Source: Artemisia argyi (taxonomy: Eukaryota; Streptophyta; Magnoliopsida; Asterales; Asteraceae). Taken from it: a stretch of 64,000 nt of DNA. Below are positions 47,632-57,495 of this stretch, in pieces (the first letter of the stretch is position 1; each line of letters opens with the position of its first letter). The position numbers were made by a program, and so were the translations under genes. Location: the NCBI GenBank assembly GCA_030686995.1, contig CM060696.1, forward strand, positions 9,282,487 to 9,346,486, read 5' to 3'. Under the pieces are notes generated by a model. That model did not search any database. It worked only from the letters and a program-made list of their open reading frames with translations, and was not told where the DNA came from.

Positions 47632-49121
47632 GTGGTCAGATAGGAAATGTGAAAGTAGTAGAGGTGGATAATGAAACAGAAGAACAGTGTGGCAGGAGTG
47701 ATTCAGAGGATTTGGACTATAATCGAAATGATGATGAAGTGTTTGATGACGATGATCAGGTAATTGAAGATGTTCCCGTAAGTAAGTCTGATTTGCTATG
47801 CCATAAAGCTTGTGAAATTCAATCAGGTATACCTGTTTTTACCAAACATTATGCACTGCTTAGAGAGTATGCCCAAAAGTTGGTTAATCAAAATCCAGGC
47901 ACTACTGTTAGGATTGATGTACAGATAGAACCAAATCCAGCTAGTTCAACAAGAACTTTTAAAAGGGTGTATGTGTGTTTGGGAGCTATGAAACAAGGTT
48001 TCAAAGCTTGTGGCAGAGAATTCTTAGGATTAGATGGATTCTCCATGTCAGGTCCTTTTCCAGGTCAATTACTAACAGTAGCATATGCTGTAGTTGATGC
48101 ACTAAATAAGGCAACTTGGTGTTGGTTTTTGAAACTACTAGGAGAGGATCTTGGGATAGAAACCAACTGCAAGTTCGCTTTCTTTTCTGATAGGAAAAAG
48201 GTGCACATTTCTATTGTATAATTAATAATGTGTTTTATGCACAATAAGAACATGTAAAGTTTTAACACCATCCATAACCTTACCTGTTCACAGAGATTGA
48301 TACAAGCTGTTGCTAGTGTGTTTCCAAATGATGCATACAGGTTTTGTGTTAAGCATATTTATGAGGAAATGAAGTCACATTTGAAAGGAGGTGTTTACAA
48401 GGACATGCTTTGGAAGGCTGCAAGAGCCACAACTGTTGTTGAATTCAACAAAGAGATGGATCATCTGAAGAATAACAATGCTGCAGCTTATGATTGGTTG
48501 TTGAAGATTCCAGCTGAACAATGGAGCCGATCACATTTTTCAGGTAATTCATTAAGTGGCACTGGAAAAAAGCATACTGATAATTGATCATATATTAATA
48601 CATAATGTGTGATTTGTTCAACAGGCAAAGCCCTATGTGGACTACTCTTAAACAACATATGTGAGGTGTTCTGTAGCCAGCTAAATGATATCAGAGATAA
48701 ATCCATCATCGTTTGTCTTGAATATATCAGGGAGTACTTAGTGAAGAGGATTGTGGTAGTTCAGCAAATAATAGAAAGGAGTGTTGGACAACTTACTCCT
48801 ACTGTGCAAGCCATGGTTGATACAAACAAAAAAGAAGCTATTGATTGTGTTGTTGAATGGATTGCAGCTTCGTTATATAAAGTATCTGTGCCTAACGAGG
48901 ATCATTGTGTTGCTAACATGGATAGGAAGGAGTGTGGTTGTAGGATGTGGGGGCTGACTGGAATACCATGTAAACATGTTGTGGCTGCAATAAACTATAT
49001 AAATGAGGATGGAAAAGGAGTTGCTGTGCCTGAAGAGTGGGTTCATGCTGCTTACAGCCTAGAAACATGGGCGCATATGTACTCATTCAAGATCAATGGG
49101 TGTTCTAGCCGCAGATACTAG
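47632..49121 (+). pseudogene. MuDR-type MULE transposase, truncated
   Basis: Exons 47632-48200, 48294-48543 and 48625-49121 (GT-AG, frame kept). Seen: an acidic N-terminal linker, ALLREYAQKLVNQNPGTTVRID, RVYVCLGAMKQGFKACGREF, the catalytic region FLGLDGFSMSGPFPGQLL (first Asp), FFSDRKK (second Asp), YRFCVKHI (CxxH), and a C-terminal SWIM zinc finger CGCRMWGLTGIPCKH. Odd points: the stretch that normally follows PGQLLT (about 11 residues) is absent; the N-terminal zinc-binding part typical of the family is lost; there is no in-frame ATG before residue 110 or so. The first exon is on the far side of the retroelement and no coding start is visible there. Probably a dead copy. Confidence 0.85.
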
Positions 49122-49691
49122 CCAAGAATAGAGTCTACAATAGTCATAGTACCACCCAATCACAGACCTCAGGTTGACAGACCAACTAAAAAGATGAAGT
49201 CAAATGATAAGCATGCGCTTCCAACTTCTTCATGTGTTACCCACTGATCTTTGAACAATATGTTAAACGTTATTGTCTGTTGGATTCTATATTTGTAATC
49301 TTTGTTTAACTTGATTGTCTTTAGAACAATATGTTTGAACCCATTGCAGTTGGGCTTTCAAAAGTCAAACTTGCAAAAATGCTTATGTTTCTGATGTATT
49401 CTATGTTTGTTTGCATCAACCATGTTATGGTTAATGAATGTAATGGATCTCATGATCCAGATTGTGTTTGGAACATTATGTTTACACCCATTGCATTTAG
49501 ACTTTCAAAAGTCAAACTGCAAATGTTGAATTGCATAAAGTCAACTGTCTTTTATTTTGGTCCACACATGAAGACTACACAGTACGTGACAATCTTTTAT
49601 AAGCCCTTTTATAGTAAAACACATGAAGGCTACTAAATACGTATCTCTTAAAACACACACTTGCAAAACACAACTCCCTATTTCCTTAACC
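49122..49691. other. MULE 3' region of the transposase
   Basis: Presumed 3' UTR, with a repeated block GTAATGGATCTCATGATCCAGATT (49440) that recurs near 50129, and a repeat of CCCATTGCA(G/T)TT...TTTCAAAAGTCAAACT (49339, 49490). Open frames here are short and look non-coding. Confidence 0.5.
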
Positions 49692-50042
49692 ATGAACAAC
49701 TCTGAATGTGATATTAATCTAAGGGTTGTCTGTAACTCGTATGTGCTAACTGAACTAATGCTTGGCCCTTACCACACCGAGATTCTTCAAGACTTGCAGC
49801 AGGCACACGATTTAGAGTACAAGTCCAAAAAAATTACTGAAAGGGTCGAACGTAGGGGGGATGTGATTGGTAGACTTCGAAACTGCTCACGTGCAAGAAC
49901 TGCAAGGAGCAATACAAAGAAGCTTAGGAGGCTACAAACAATTGATAAGCGTTGGGCGAATGCACTGTTGGTGATGTCCAGGCAAGTCAAGGACAAGATG
50001 TTTAAGAAGATTGAGTTTGTTGTAAAAATGAAATATCCATGA
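49692..50042 (+). CDS. Hypothetical basic protein inside the MULE
   Basis: 116 codons from ATG 49692 (an in-frame ATG at 49623 is also possible). I do not recognise it. Seen: YHTEILQDLQQAHDLEYKSK, a basic helix-like region with SRARTARSNTKKLRRLQ, and DKRWANALLVMSRQVKDKM. It is probably helical and basic. It lies downstream of the transposase on the same strand, before the convergent minus-strand ORFs. It could be a MULE accessory ORF or chance. Confidence 0.35.
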   Translation: MNNSECDINLRVVCNSYVLTELMLGPYHTEILQDLQQAHDLEYKSKKITERVERRGDVIGRLRNCSRARTARSNTKKLRRLQTIDKRWANALLVMSRQVKDKMFKKIEFVVKMKYP

Positions 50043-50333
50043 GGGGGTTGGTTGTTTTGAGATTAGTGATGGTCAATGAATGTAATGGATGGGGTTGGTT
50101 GTTTTGAGATTAGTGATGGTTAATGAATGTAATGGATCTCATGATCCAGATTTTGTATGAATAATGTCTTCACATATGTTTATACTTCATTATTGTATTT
50201 GATAGGTATCACAAACATAAACAAGAAGATGACATTAATGAAACATTAAAACATAGACTAAACATAGTGATTCAGTTTGTGGTTTGGACATGCCCAAAAC
50301 TACATCCAAGAAACACAGACTAAACATAATGAT

Positions 50334-50717
50334 TCAGTTTGTGGTGTTGTTTTTAATGAACTTTCTTGGCTTCTTTTTTCTCTTCTTCTTTGCTTCAGTT
50401 GATTGAGTTGCATCTGCAACACCCCCTACACTTATGTTTCTACTTGTAATACCCAAACCAATGACACCACCACTTACTACCTCTGCCGTTGCACAACCTG
50501 CCTGTTCAAGTATCACAACTCTATGCCTCCAACACTTAACATCCCCACAACAGATGAAGCATCTTTCGTCCAACACCTCTATCTTTGCACCACCCCCTCC
50601 TGTTTTGTTCCCACTTCTGATACCGAGACCAATTACACAACCACTTACTTTCTCTACCTGTGTATTATTACGACTCATTTTCTGTCTCTTTAATTTTTGA
50701 GTTACAGATTCTGCCAT
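50334..50717 (-). CDS. Hypothetical protein inside the MULE, minus strand
   Basis: 127 codons, ATG at 50717. Seen: two repeats of the form SGxVIGLGIxSxNxxxGG (residues about 26-43 and 81-98), a Cys-rich stretch CFICCGDVKCWRH between them, and a Lys-rich tail KKKRKKKPRKFIK that could be a nuclear localisation signal. It may be a separate small gene or a 3' exon of the ORF starting at 51494. No known family recognised. Confidence 0.35.
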   Translation of the reverse strand: MAESVTQKLKRQKMSRNNTQVEKVSGCVIGLGIRSGNKTGGGGAKIEVLDERCFICCGDVKCWRHRVVILEQAGCATAEVVSGGVIGLGITSRNISVGGVADATQSTEAKKKRKKKPRKFIKNNTTN

Positions 50718-51077
50718 ATGTATGTTTTTGATAAAGTTGGACAGGAGACTTTACTATACTAGTTGGTTGGATTATTTACTTCATTTTCTGTGGTAGGTAA
50801 AGGAGTATTAACTTCTTACTAGTGCTACTCAATAAACCAAGTGACTTTCACCCGTTTGACTTTCACCTGTTTGACTTTCATGCAAAACATCACCTATCTA
50901 ATGCTTTCTGCATAAGCTGCATAGGAAGTACCTATATATTTCAAAAATGAAACACAAACATAAAGAAATGAAAATCGAAACACAAACATATCAGTAACAT
51001 AAACATTAAAACTTTTATTGATCATAGGAGTTCACAACCATTACAAATTTCCAACAGATATCTAAACAAACACTTGT

Positions 51078-51494
51078 TTAGTAGTTTGAACCGCTGCCCT
51101 CCGCATTACCCCTTTTCTTCTTTTTCTTCAATTCTTTTTCTTTCTTGTCCTTCTTCTCCTTTAGATACTTGAACACCTTTTCAAGATTGAAAATCTTCTG
51201 TTCCAACTCATCAAACTTGGGTAAAACGGTATCCACAGGCTCTTGCTTCTCCTCCTCCGCCTCCTCATCATAACTCAAAAGCGCTTCATAGTAGCCATCT
51301 TGTTTCCTCAGATGGGTCAGAATCTTAGTTCTTAACTCCTTAGGTATCTTCCTATAAGAACCATACTCATCAATTGGTTCTCCGCCAAATGCATCAAGAA
51401 GTAAATCGTTTAGATAATAGGTTCTTAAAACTTTATCAAATTCCTCTTCCTCGGTACCATTGTAGATACTCTTCCCTTTTCCATTGTTTGCCAT
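51078..51494 (-). CDS. Unknown acidic/coiled-coil protein next to the right MULE TIR
   Basis: 138 codons, starting MANNGKGKSIYNGTEEEEFD and ending in a Lys-rich tail EKELKKKKKRGNAEGSGSNY. Seen: RTYYLNDLLLDAFGG, IPKELRTKILTHLRKQDGYY, then a coiled-coil-like segment FDELEQKIFNLEKVFKYLKE. It starts about 220 bp inside the right TIR and reads inward, opposite to the transposase. In maize MuDR the second gene, mudrB, has just this position and direction; no sequence similarity is claimed. It appears intact. Confidence 0.6.
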   Translation of the reverse strand: MANNGKGKSIYNGTEEEEFDKVLRTYYLNDLLLDAFGGEPIDEYGSYRKIPKELRTKILTHLRKQDGYYEALLSYDEEAEEEKQEPVDTVLPKFDELEQKIFNLEKVFKYLKEKKDKKEKELKKKKKRGNAEGSGSNY

Positions 51495-51894
51495 CGTCGG
51501 TTGTTTTGATCGTTGGGATTGTGTGTGTTATGGTTGAATAAGCGGGATAAACATGGACTTTATAGTCCTATGCAATCGCTTGGGTTGCCGAGTTACACAA
51601 AAAAAGAGGGAAATGTTAATCGCCAAGTGTGCCTCCAAAATTAAGTTTTATAACTTTGCAAATTTGGTCATTGAAATAAAGTTGGGGTAGTCAACGGCGG
51701 GAAGCGAGTGAAATGGCGATTATACCCTTGACTGACGGGAAAACTAACGGGAGTTAACGAAAAATGGCTCTCGGTGGTGATTTTGCGAAAATGTGGAACG
51801 TATGTGTCTTTTTTGCGCTACTTTCTGTCTTGGTCCCGTTTTTGCAATTTTGTGAAACGTTAAGGACCATTTTTGCAATTTACCCCTTAGTTTT

Positions 51895-51983
51895 CTTGTT
51901 AAAGTGCTGCAAAATAACTTCACTCCACATTAACAATTAGCAAAATAAATAATGTAAAAGGTCTAAATGATATCATGAAACAA

Positions 51984-52038
<55 letters not shown>

Positions 52039-53543
52039 GTTGTGAACCATAAATTAAAAAAAAAAAAAAAAAAAAATGTGTTGAATGCCTATTGTCTAAT
52101 CAAATGTACCTAATTATCAGTACTACTGTTTTATATATATTGAATCAGCATCGATAAATACTCCACAATTTTATATGAACTAGTTTAATATTACTTAAAC
52201 TTAATATAAAAAAAAAAATATCCTCACAATTCATAATGTTATTAGAACGGAAAATATAAAATGAAAAATATTTATCTCATGTAACTCCAACAATGTAACG
52301 TTTTTGGCTCCGTGACTCGATTGTCGTTTATAAAAGAGCTACATAATAACGTTTAGAAAACAACATTTTAAAAGAGCTATATATAGCAAATTTTTAACCG
52401 TTTAGAAAACAACATTTGATTATAAAAGGGAAAATGAAGGTGATATGATTTAGCCGTGTGGTAATATAATAACGTATACTAAATTTTATATGAAAGCATC
52501 GTAGACGAATTGAATGGCGTTCATAACAATTGATGTTTTTGGAAGGAAGCCAAGCCCCAAACAAAAATATGTCTGAGTTAATTAGGTCAACATTTTCTCA
52601 TATTGTAAAAATTAAAAGTAATTAACATGAATTTCGAAATCATAATATACTAATGGGGTTAGCAATTAAGTCGTGTTTTGTGTCATGTTAAGAATTATCA
52701 CCCCCGACTAGCTTATATAGTTTCACATTTAACACGGGTGACAAAAAAGAAATTAAAAATTTAGACTACGAATAGTGTTCAACTAAAAAAAAAAAATTTG
52801 AGCATGAGTCATTAGCATCAACCAATATATGAGATTTTAGTTCTAAAATCAATACCTTCTATTAATTACTAATCAATAAAAAGTTAAAATTGAGTTTTTT
52901 TTTGCAACATCTCTTAATTTTTCATCCAAATCAAAAAAGTGGTCAAAATTTAAAAAAAAAAAAAAAAATAGTAAAAAAAAGAAAGAAAAAAAAGTTTATT
53001 TTTGAAAATTTAGAGGTGAAGTTTAAAATAAAATATTAATAAATTTGATTCTGTAATTTGATAAGAAAAAAAAAATTAAAAAAGTTGGTGTAAATTGACA
53101 ATAAAAAAGCTTTAAAAATTGAGGGGTAATTAGTTAAGCTTAAATGGTTAAATATAGAATGACATTATATTCTGATTAGTCAACACAATTTACATTTAAG
53201 CGCAACACTTTATAAAAATATTTAATCATTATGAAATTATATTATATTTGTTTTTAGAAAACAATATTTATTTAGATCGAACTATGGCAAATTCAGTTAG
53301 TACGACTTATGTTAAAACTCGTTTAGTGTGATTTAAGCGAGGGATCTAAACTATTAACATGTACATGCATAATACCAAAGTGTCTCAAGTATCTTACCAA
53401 GACGAACCCATTCATATAGAATAATACAACAAATATAACGACTAAATAACTTTAAATATTTGATGAAAGAAAAAACTCATTTCACTTTGATGTGACAAAG
53501 TAGCGAACCGGTTGTACCGGTTGAAGAGTGAAAATGCCGATAA
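51895..53543. other. AT-rich intergenic region
   Basis: It holds an AAT microsatellite (about 51985-52036), several A runs (52056, 52788, 52950), and no ORF or recognisable element. Confidence 0.6.
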
Positions 53544-53753
53544 GAGCACTAGGTGTAGGGCTCGTCGTTAGCTTCTTCGTCTGACCTGGCTCCATCAACG
53601 GCGAGCCGTAGCTCGCCGCTACACCAAATGCCTTTCGCCGTTGCTCGTTGTTGGTCACCTCCCCGTGGCCACGGCGAACCAAAACGCTGACAACTTTGCA
53701 GGTTTACGTTTGAGAAAAAGTGGAAAGTGGGAAACATTACCGTTTTTTACAAC

Positions 53754-53788
<35 letters not shown>

Positions 53789-55475
53789 TTATTTATTTAT
53801 TTATTTATTTTTTTTACATAACACTATAAATACTAACCTCCTTTTCACTTCTCTTCACTACATTCAACAATCTAAACTAAAAATTTTTATACCACTTCTC
53901 CTAAGCAAAACAAAAATGTCTCAAAACCCGAACGAACGAGGTTATTTCACGAACCTCCTAACGTCAAACCAACGTCAATACGGGGGAGCCTCAAACTCTT
54001 CTAGTCCCTCGTCTCAAAGTCCAAACCCTTCACCGTCATACGGTTCGCAACCATTAAATCCGAATGACATTTACCGTAACCAACAATATGCGTTTCAACA
54101 AGGATTCGCAAGTCAACAACAATTCAATTCGTCGCCACAATTTTATAACCCGAATCAACCATCCACTTTTCCTCCATCACAACCACCACAACCGTCACAA
54201 CCATCTCAAGGTACGTTTAAAGTACCTAAGGCAAGATCACCGCTCAAAGGCCGAGGAAAAAAAACCAAAGCCCAAAGAGGAAAAAACGTCGTAAATTTGG
54301 ACGCGGACGATGACGATGACTTGGAAGAAGCTGCTCATACGCGTGCGCGAAAGTTGTGGTCCAAACAAGAAGAAACGATTCTTGCGGAAGCGTGGATAGA
54401 AGTTTCCCAAGACGAAGATCTGGGAAATGACAAAGAGAATGAATTCTTTTGGAACGAAATTCATGCACTTTTCATCGAGCGGAGTACTGAAGCCCCACGA
54501 ACCAAAAACATGCTATCCGGTAAATGGTCAAGGATCAATGCCGACTGCCAAAAATTCAACGCTATTTATAAACATTTAGAGCGTCGCAGTGGTGAAAATG
54601 ATCATGATCATGTCGAGAATGCCAAAACGAACTTCTCACAACGTTTTGGACAGAGGGGTATCACTTTGGTTCACGTTTGGGAGATCCTGAAACGCTACCC
54701 GAAATGGGATGCTGAAGAACCTCTAGACATTACATGTCTTGAGGATATATTAGGGCCGGGCAAACGACCTCGTCCCGAAAGAAACAACAGGCGACCCGGA
54801 AAGAAACAAAAGTCGACGGAAACGTCGAGTGCGGCGAGTTCCGGGGGGAGTCAAACGAGTACTTTTTCGGGACAATTATCCGAAAAGTATAATCAAGCGA
54901 AAGACGCTCAAACGGCTTGTTACGAGGCGCGGAGGAAGAGGGAGGAAAAGGCGTTCGAGAAAGAAGCTGCAGCGTTGGAGTGGCAGGATATGCAGATGCT
55001 AATGCTCGATCCAAACACGGTTACTGACCCGGTTAGAGCCGAAGTAATTCGCAAGAGACAAGCAAGAATAACTCAGAAATACCAAAATCTCGACCGCGAA
55101 GATGACGCATAAAATGTTTAATTTTCGTATTAGTATCGTATGTTTTTTTTTCGTATCGTATTTTCTTTTCCATATTGTATGCGTGTTTTTTTTTCTCGTG
55201 TCGTATTTTTTTTTTCCGTATTGTAACTTTTTTATTTGATGAAATAAAATTAGTATGTTTTGTTATTTTTTAGTATTTATAAAAAAAATTTAATTTATTT
55301 AATGAAATGAATAAAAAAAATAAATGTGTAAGAGGTGGGGCCGTAATGGGGAATTTGGGGTTTGTTGTTTGGTGAGGGAGGTTTGTTGTGGATAGTTGAA
55401 GTTGAGGTGTTTGGTGATGTGGCAGGGGTGGGACCCGAATGGGGAGGCAAGCCTCCCCATCTACACCTAGTGCTC
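53544..55475 (+). mobile_element. PIF/Harbinger element carrying only the Myb-like gene
   Basis: Inverted ends GAGCACTAGGTGTAG and CTACACCTAGTGCTC, with TAA on both sides (53541-53543, 55476-55478), the 3-bp duplication of PIF/Harbinger. 1932 bp with a single gene, the Myb/NAM-associated ORF. The DDE transposase gene that autonomous members carry is absent. A T run (53755-53786) precedes the gene. Confidence 0.85.
53916..55112 (+). CDS. PIF/Harbinger Myb/SANT-like protein with NAM-associated C-terminus (398 aa)
   Basis: The start is ATG 53916 (MSQNPNERGYF); the open frame extends further upstream through a T run and is not likely coded. Seen: a Ser/Pro/Gln-rich N-terminus, a basic KGRGKKTKAQRGK segment, an acidic run DADDDDD, a trihelix/SANT-like domain (KLWSKQEETILAEAWIEVSQD and then FFWNEIHALF, about residues 148-240), and a basic-acidic C-terminal helix RRKREEKAFEKEAAALEWQ of the NAM-associated type. 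In PIF/Harbinger elements the Myb-like protein binds the transposase and TIR DNA and brings them to the nucleus. Database annotations often mislabel this family glutathione S-transferase T3-like. The single exon is intact. Confidence 0.8.
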   Translation: MSQNPNERGYFTNLLTSNQRQYGGASNSSSPSSQSPNPSPSYGSQPLNPNDIYRNQQYAFQQGFASQQQFNSSPQFYNPNQPSTFPPSQPPQPSQPSQGTFKVPKARSPLKGRGKKTKAQRGKNVVNLDADDDDDLEEAAHTRARKLWSKQEETILAEAWIEVSQDEDLGNDKENEFFWNEIHALFIERSTEAPRTKNMLSGKWSRINADCQKFNAIYKHLERRSGENDHDHVENAKTNFSQRFGQRGITLVHVWEILKRYPKWDAEEPLDITCLEDILGPGKRPRPERNNRRPGKKQKSTETSSAASSGGSQTSTFSGQLSEKYNQAKDAQTACYEARRKREEKAFEKEAAALEWQDMQMLMLDPNTVTDPVRAEVIRKRQARITQKYQNLDREDDA

Positions 55476-55478
55476 TAA

Positions 55479-56069
55479 ATAAAACAAAAGGATTGGTTTC
55501 CCCAAAAAATGATACTACCACCCTCATAATTTTTTTTAAAGTTTTTTATTTTGTTTCATAAATTTATTTATATTATAAAACTGCATAAAATTATGAAATA
55601 GAAAATGTTAAGTTTGACAAGTAAAAATTAGTAAAACACAAAAAATATGTAGCAGATAACCATAGAACACTGTCTTGTTTTGTTAATAAAGTGGGTAGAA
55701 CTGTCGAAAAAAATGCGGAACATAAATATAAAGTATAACAAGTCAAAAGTAGTAAAAGACTAAAAAATACCGAACAAAAAATCATAAAAAATTGTCATGT
55801 TCTGTCAATACAATAAGTAAAAATAATAAATAATAATAAATAAAAATAAATAAAATAAATAAAAATAAAGGGTAGGCATAACAATACCTTAAAACAAAAC
55901 TAAGGATTGTAAATAGTGACAAAAATTAGGATCCTCATTTGGACTATGTAAACTTTCGAGTTTTTAAAGGTTTCACAATCAATATTTAAGAAAAAAAATA
56001 AATACTATTTGATCATCCTTCATTTCATAACCAAAAATCTCAAATAATCATCAAGCTAGCCGGCACGAG
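55479..56069 (+). promoter_or_regulatory. Upstream region of the CslG gene
   Basis: About 590 bp of AT-rich DNA between the Harbinger element and the CslG start codon. No clear core element beyond AT-rich tracts is visible, so the promoter call rests on position only. Confidence 0.35.
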
Positions 56070-57442
56070 ATGGCTACATCTGCCAGGGTCTCACTTAACA
56101 CTTGTTCGGTTCAAGAACCACGAGCAAGCGCACAACGACTTCATATGCTCTTCCACTTGATAGCTATAATAGCGATCTTATACTATAGATTCACCAACTT
56201 ATTATATGGTCATGTACCCACTCTAGCATGGTCTCTCGTCACCTTATCCGAGTTAATATTCTCCTTTGTTTGGTTTCTAACGCAAGCTTTTAGATGGCGT
56301 CCCGTGGCTAGAAAAGTCTCCCTTCAAAACCTTCCTGATGACAATGAATTGCCTAAAGTGGACGTGTTCATATGCACTGCGGACCCCAGTAAGGAGCCCA
56401 CAGTGGAAGTTATGAACACGGTGTTGTCTGCCATGGGACTTGATTACCCATCAGACAAACTAGCCGTTTATTTGTCTGATGATGGTGGATCACCCTCCAC
56501 GCTTTATGCTATGAAGGAAGCGTGTTCTTTTGCGAAAATTTGGTTACCGTTTTGTAGGAAATATGGGATCAAAAGCAGGTGCCCAGAGTGGTTTTTTTCG
56601 ACCTACGGACATGATGAATTGCTTTTTAGAAGTGATGAATTTGAGGCAGAAGAAGAAAACATGAAGGTTAGTATCCAAAAACTAAGAACATCAATGTTAG
56701 ATGATAATTTAATTAATTTCATGCAGATTATTAAATTGATCATAATGGACGTACCATAAGTCATTTGTAACTTAAAACTAATCATATTTCCACTAAATTT
56801 GGCAGCAAAAAGTAAAAAATTAGAATAAAATTCACGTTACATCATCTTTTTAGAGCAAAGTCAAAGTTACTGCCGGCTACAATATAATTATATTGAGATT
56901 AGAACTTACCTTCTTTTTGGATAATTAAAAAGTAAAGTAAAGTAACTCCCAATACCGTCTTTCACGGGTTATGGGTCCTAATACTGTCTTCCACGGTATA
57001 TGGGGGAGGTTGCGACGTAGACAGCCTTACCCCTACATAAGGTAGAGAGGCTGCTTCCGGTTCTAGTGTTCTACCAAAGGTAGAAAATGATCTCCGTCCT
57101 TGCAAGGGGTGATGATCGAACCCTTGACCTCTGTCTCCAAAATAAAAGTCAAACATATAGCTAGTTTACAAGGTCATTTCATTTTAGCACAATCCAACTT
57201 ATTTGTAAATATAGTTTGACGAAGTTATTTGTAATTTAGGATCTTCTAATGTTTATATGAACATGACGTTAGACAAAATTGTGAGAGTGTAAAAGCACGT
57301 GGAGCCGAATTTTTCTTCAAAATTTTATTATTTATTTATTTATCTTTTCATTAATTGGTCAACATAATCCGGCATGTTTATATGAACATTAGAGGATTTA
57401 AATCCTTAAATTCAAGTTGTATGAGTAACACTAAAAAACCAC

Positions 57443-57495
<53 letters not shown>

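Larger units (their letters stand above)
24172..51885 (+). mobile_element. MuDR-type MULE, 27.7 kb, split by an Athila-like insertion
   Basis: TIRs of 168 bp lie at 24172-24339 and 51718-51885 (about nine mismatches by eye), starting GGGTAAATTGCAAAAATGG. A perfect 9-bp target duplication CTTAGTTTT flanks the element (24163-24171, 51886-51894), the Mutator-superfamily hallmark. Without the 23-kb retroelement the MULE is about 4.7 kb. The left part holds only the TIR and a likely 5' UTR exon ending in a good donor (ACG/GTAAGA, about 24501), so the retroelement landed in the first intron. The right part holds the MuDR-like transposase and three small unknown ORFs. Confidence 0.9.

Noticed and set aside
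49331..49636. 101-codon plus frame after the MULE transposase
   Set aside because: The sequence repeats itself (CCCATTGCA...AAAGTCAAACT) and looks like 3' UTR; no recognisable features.
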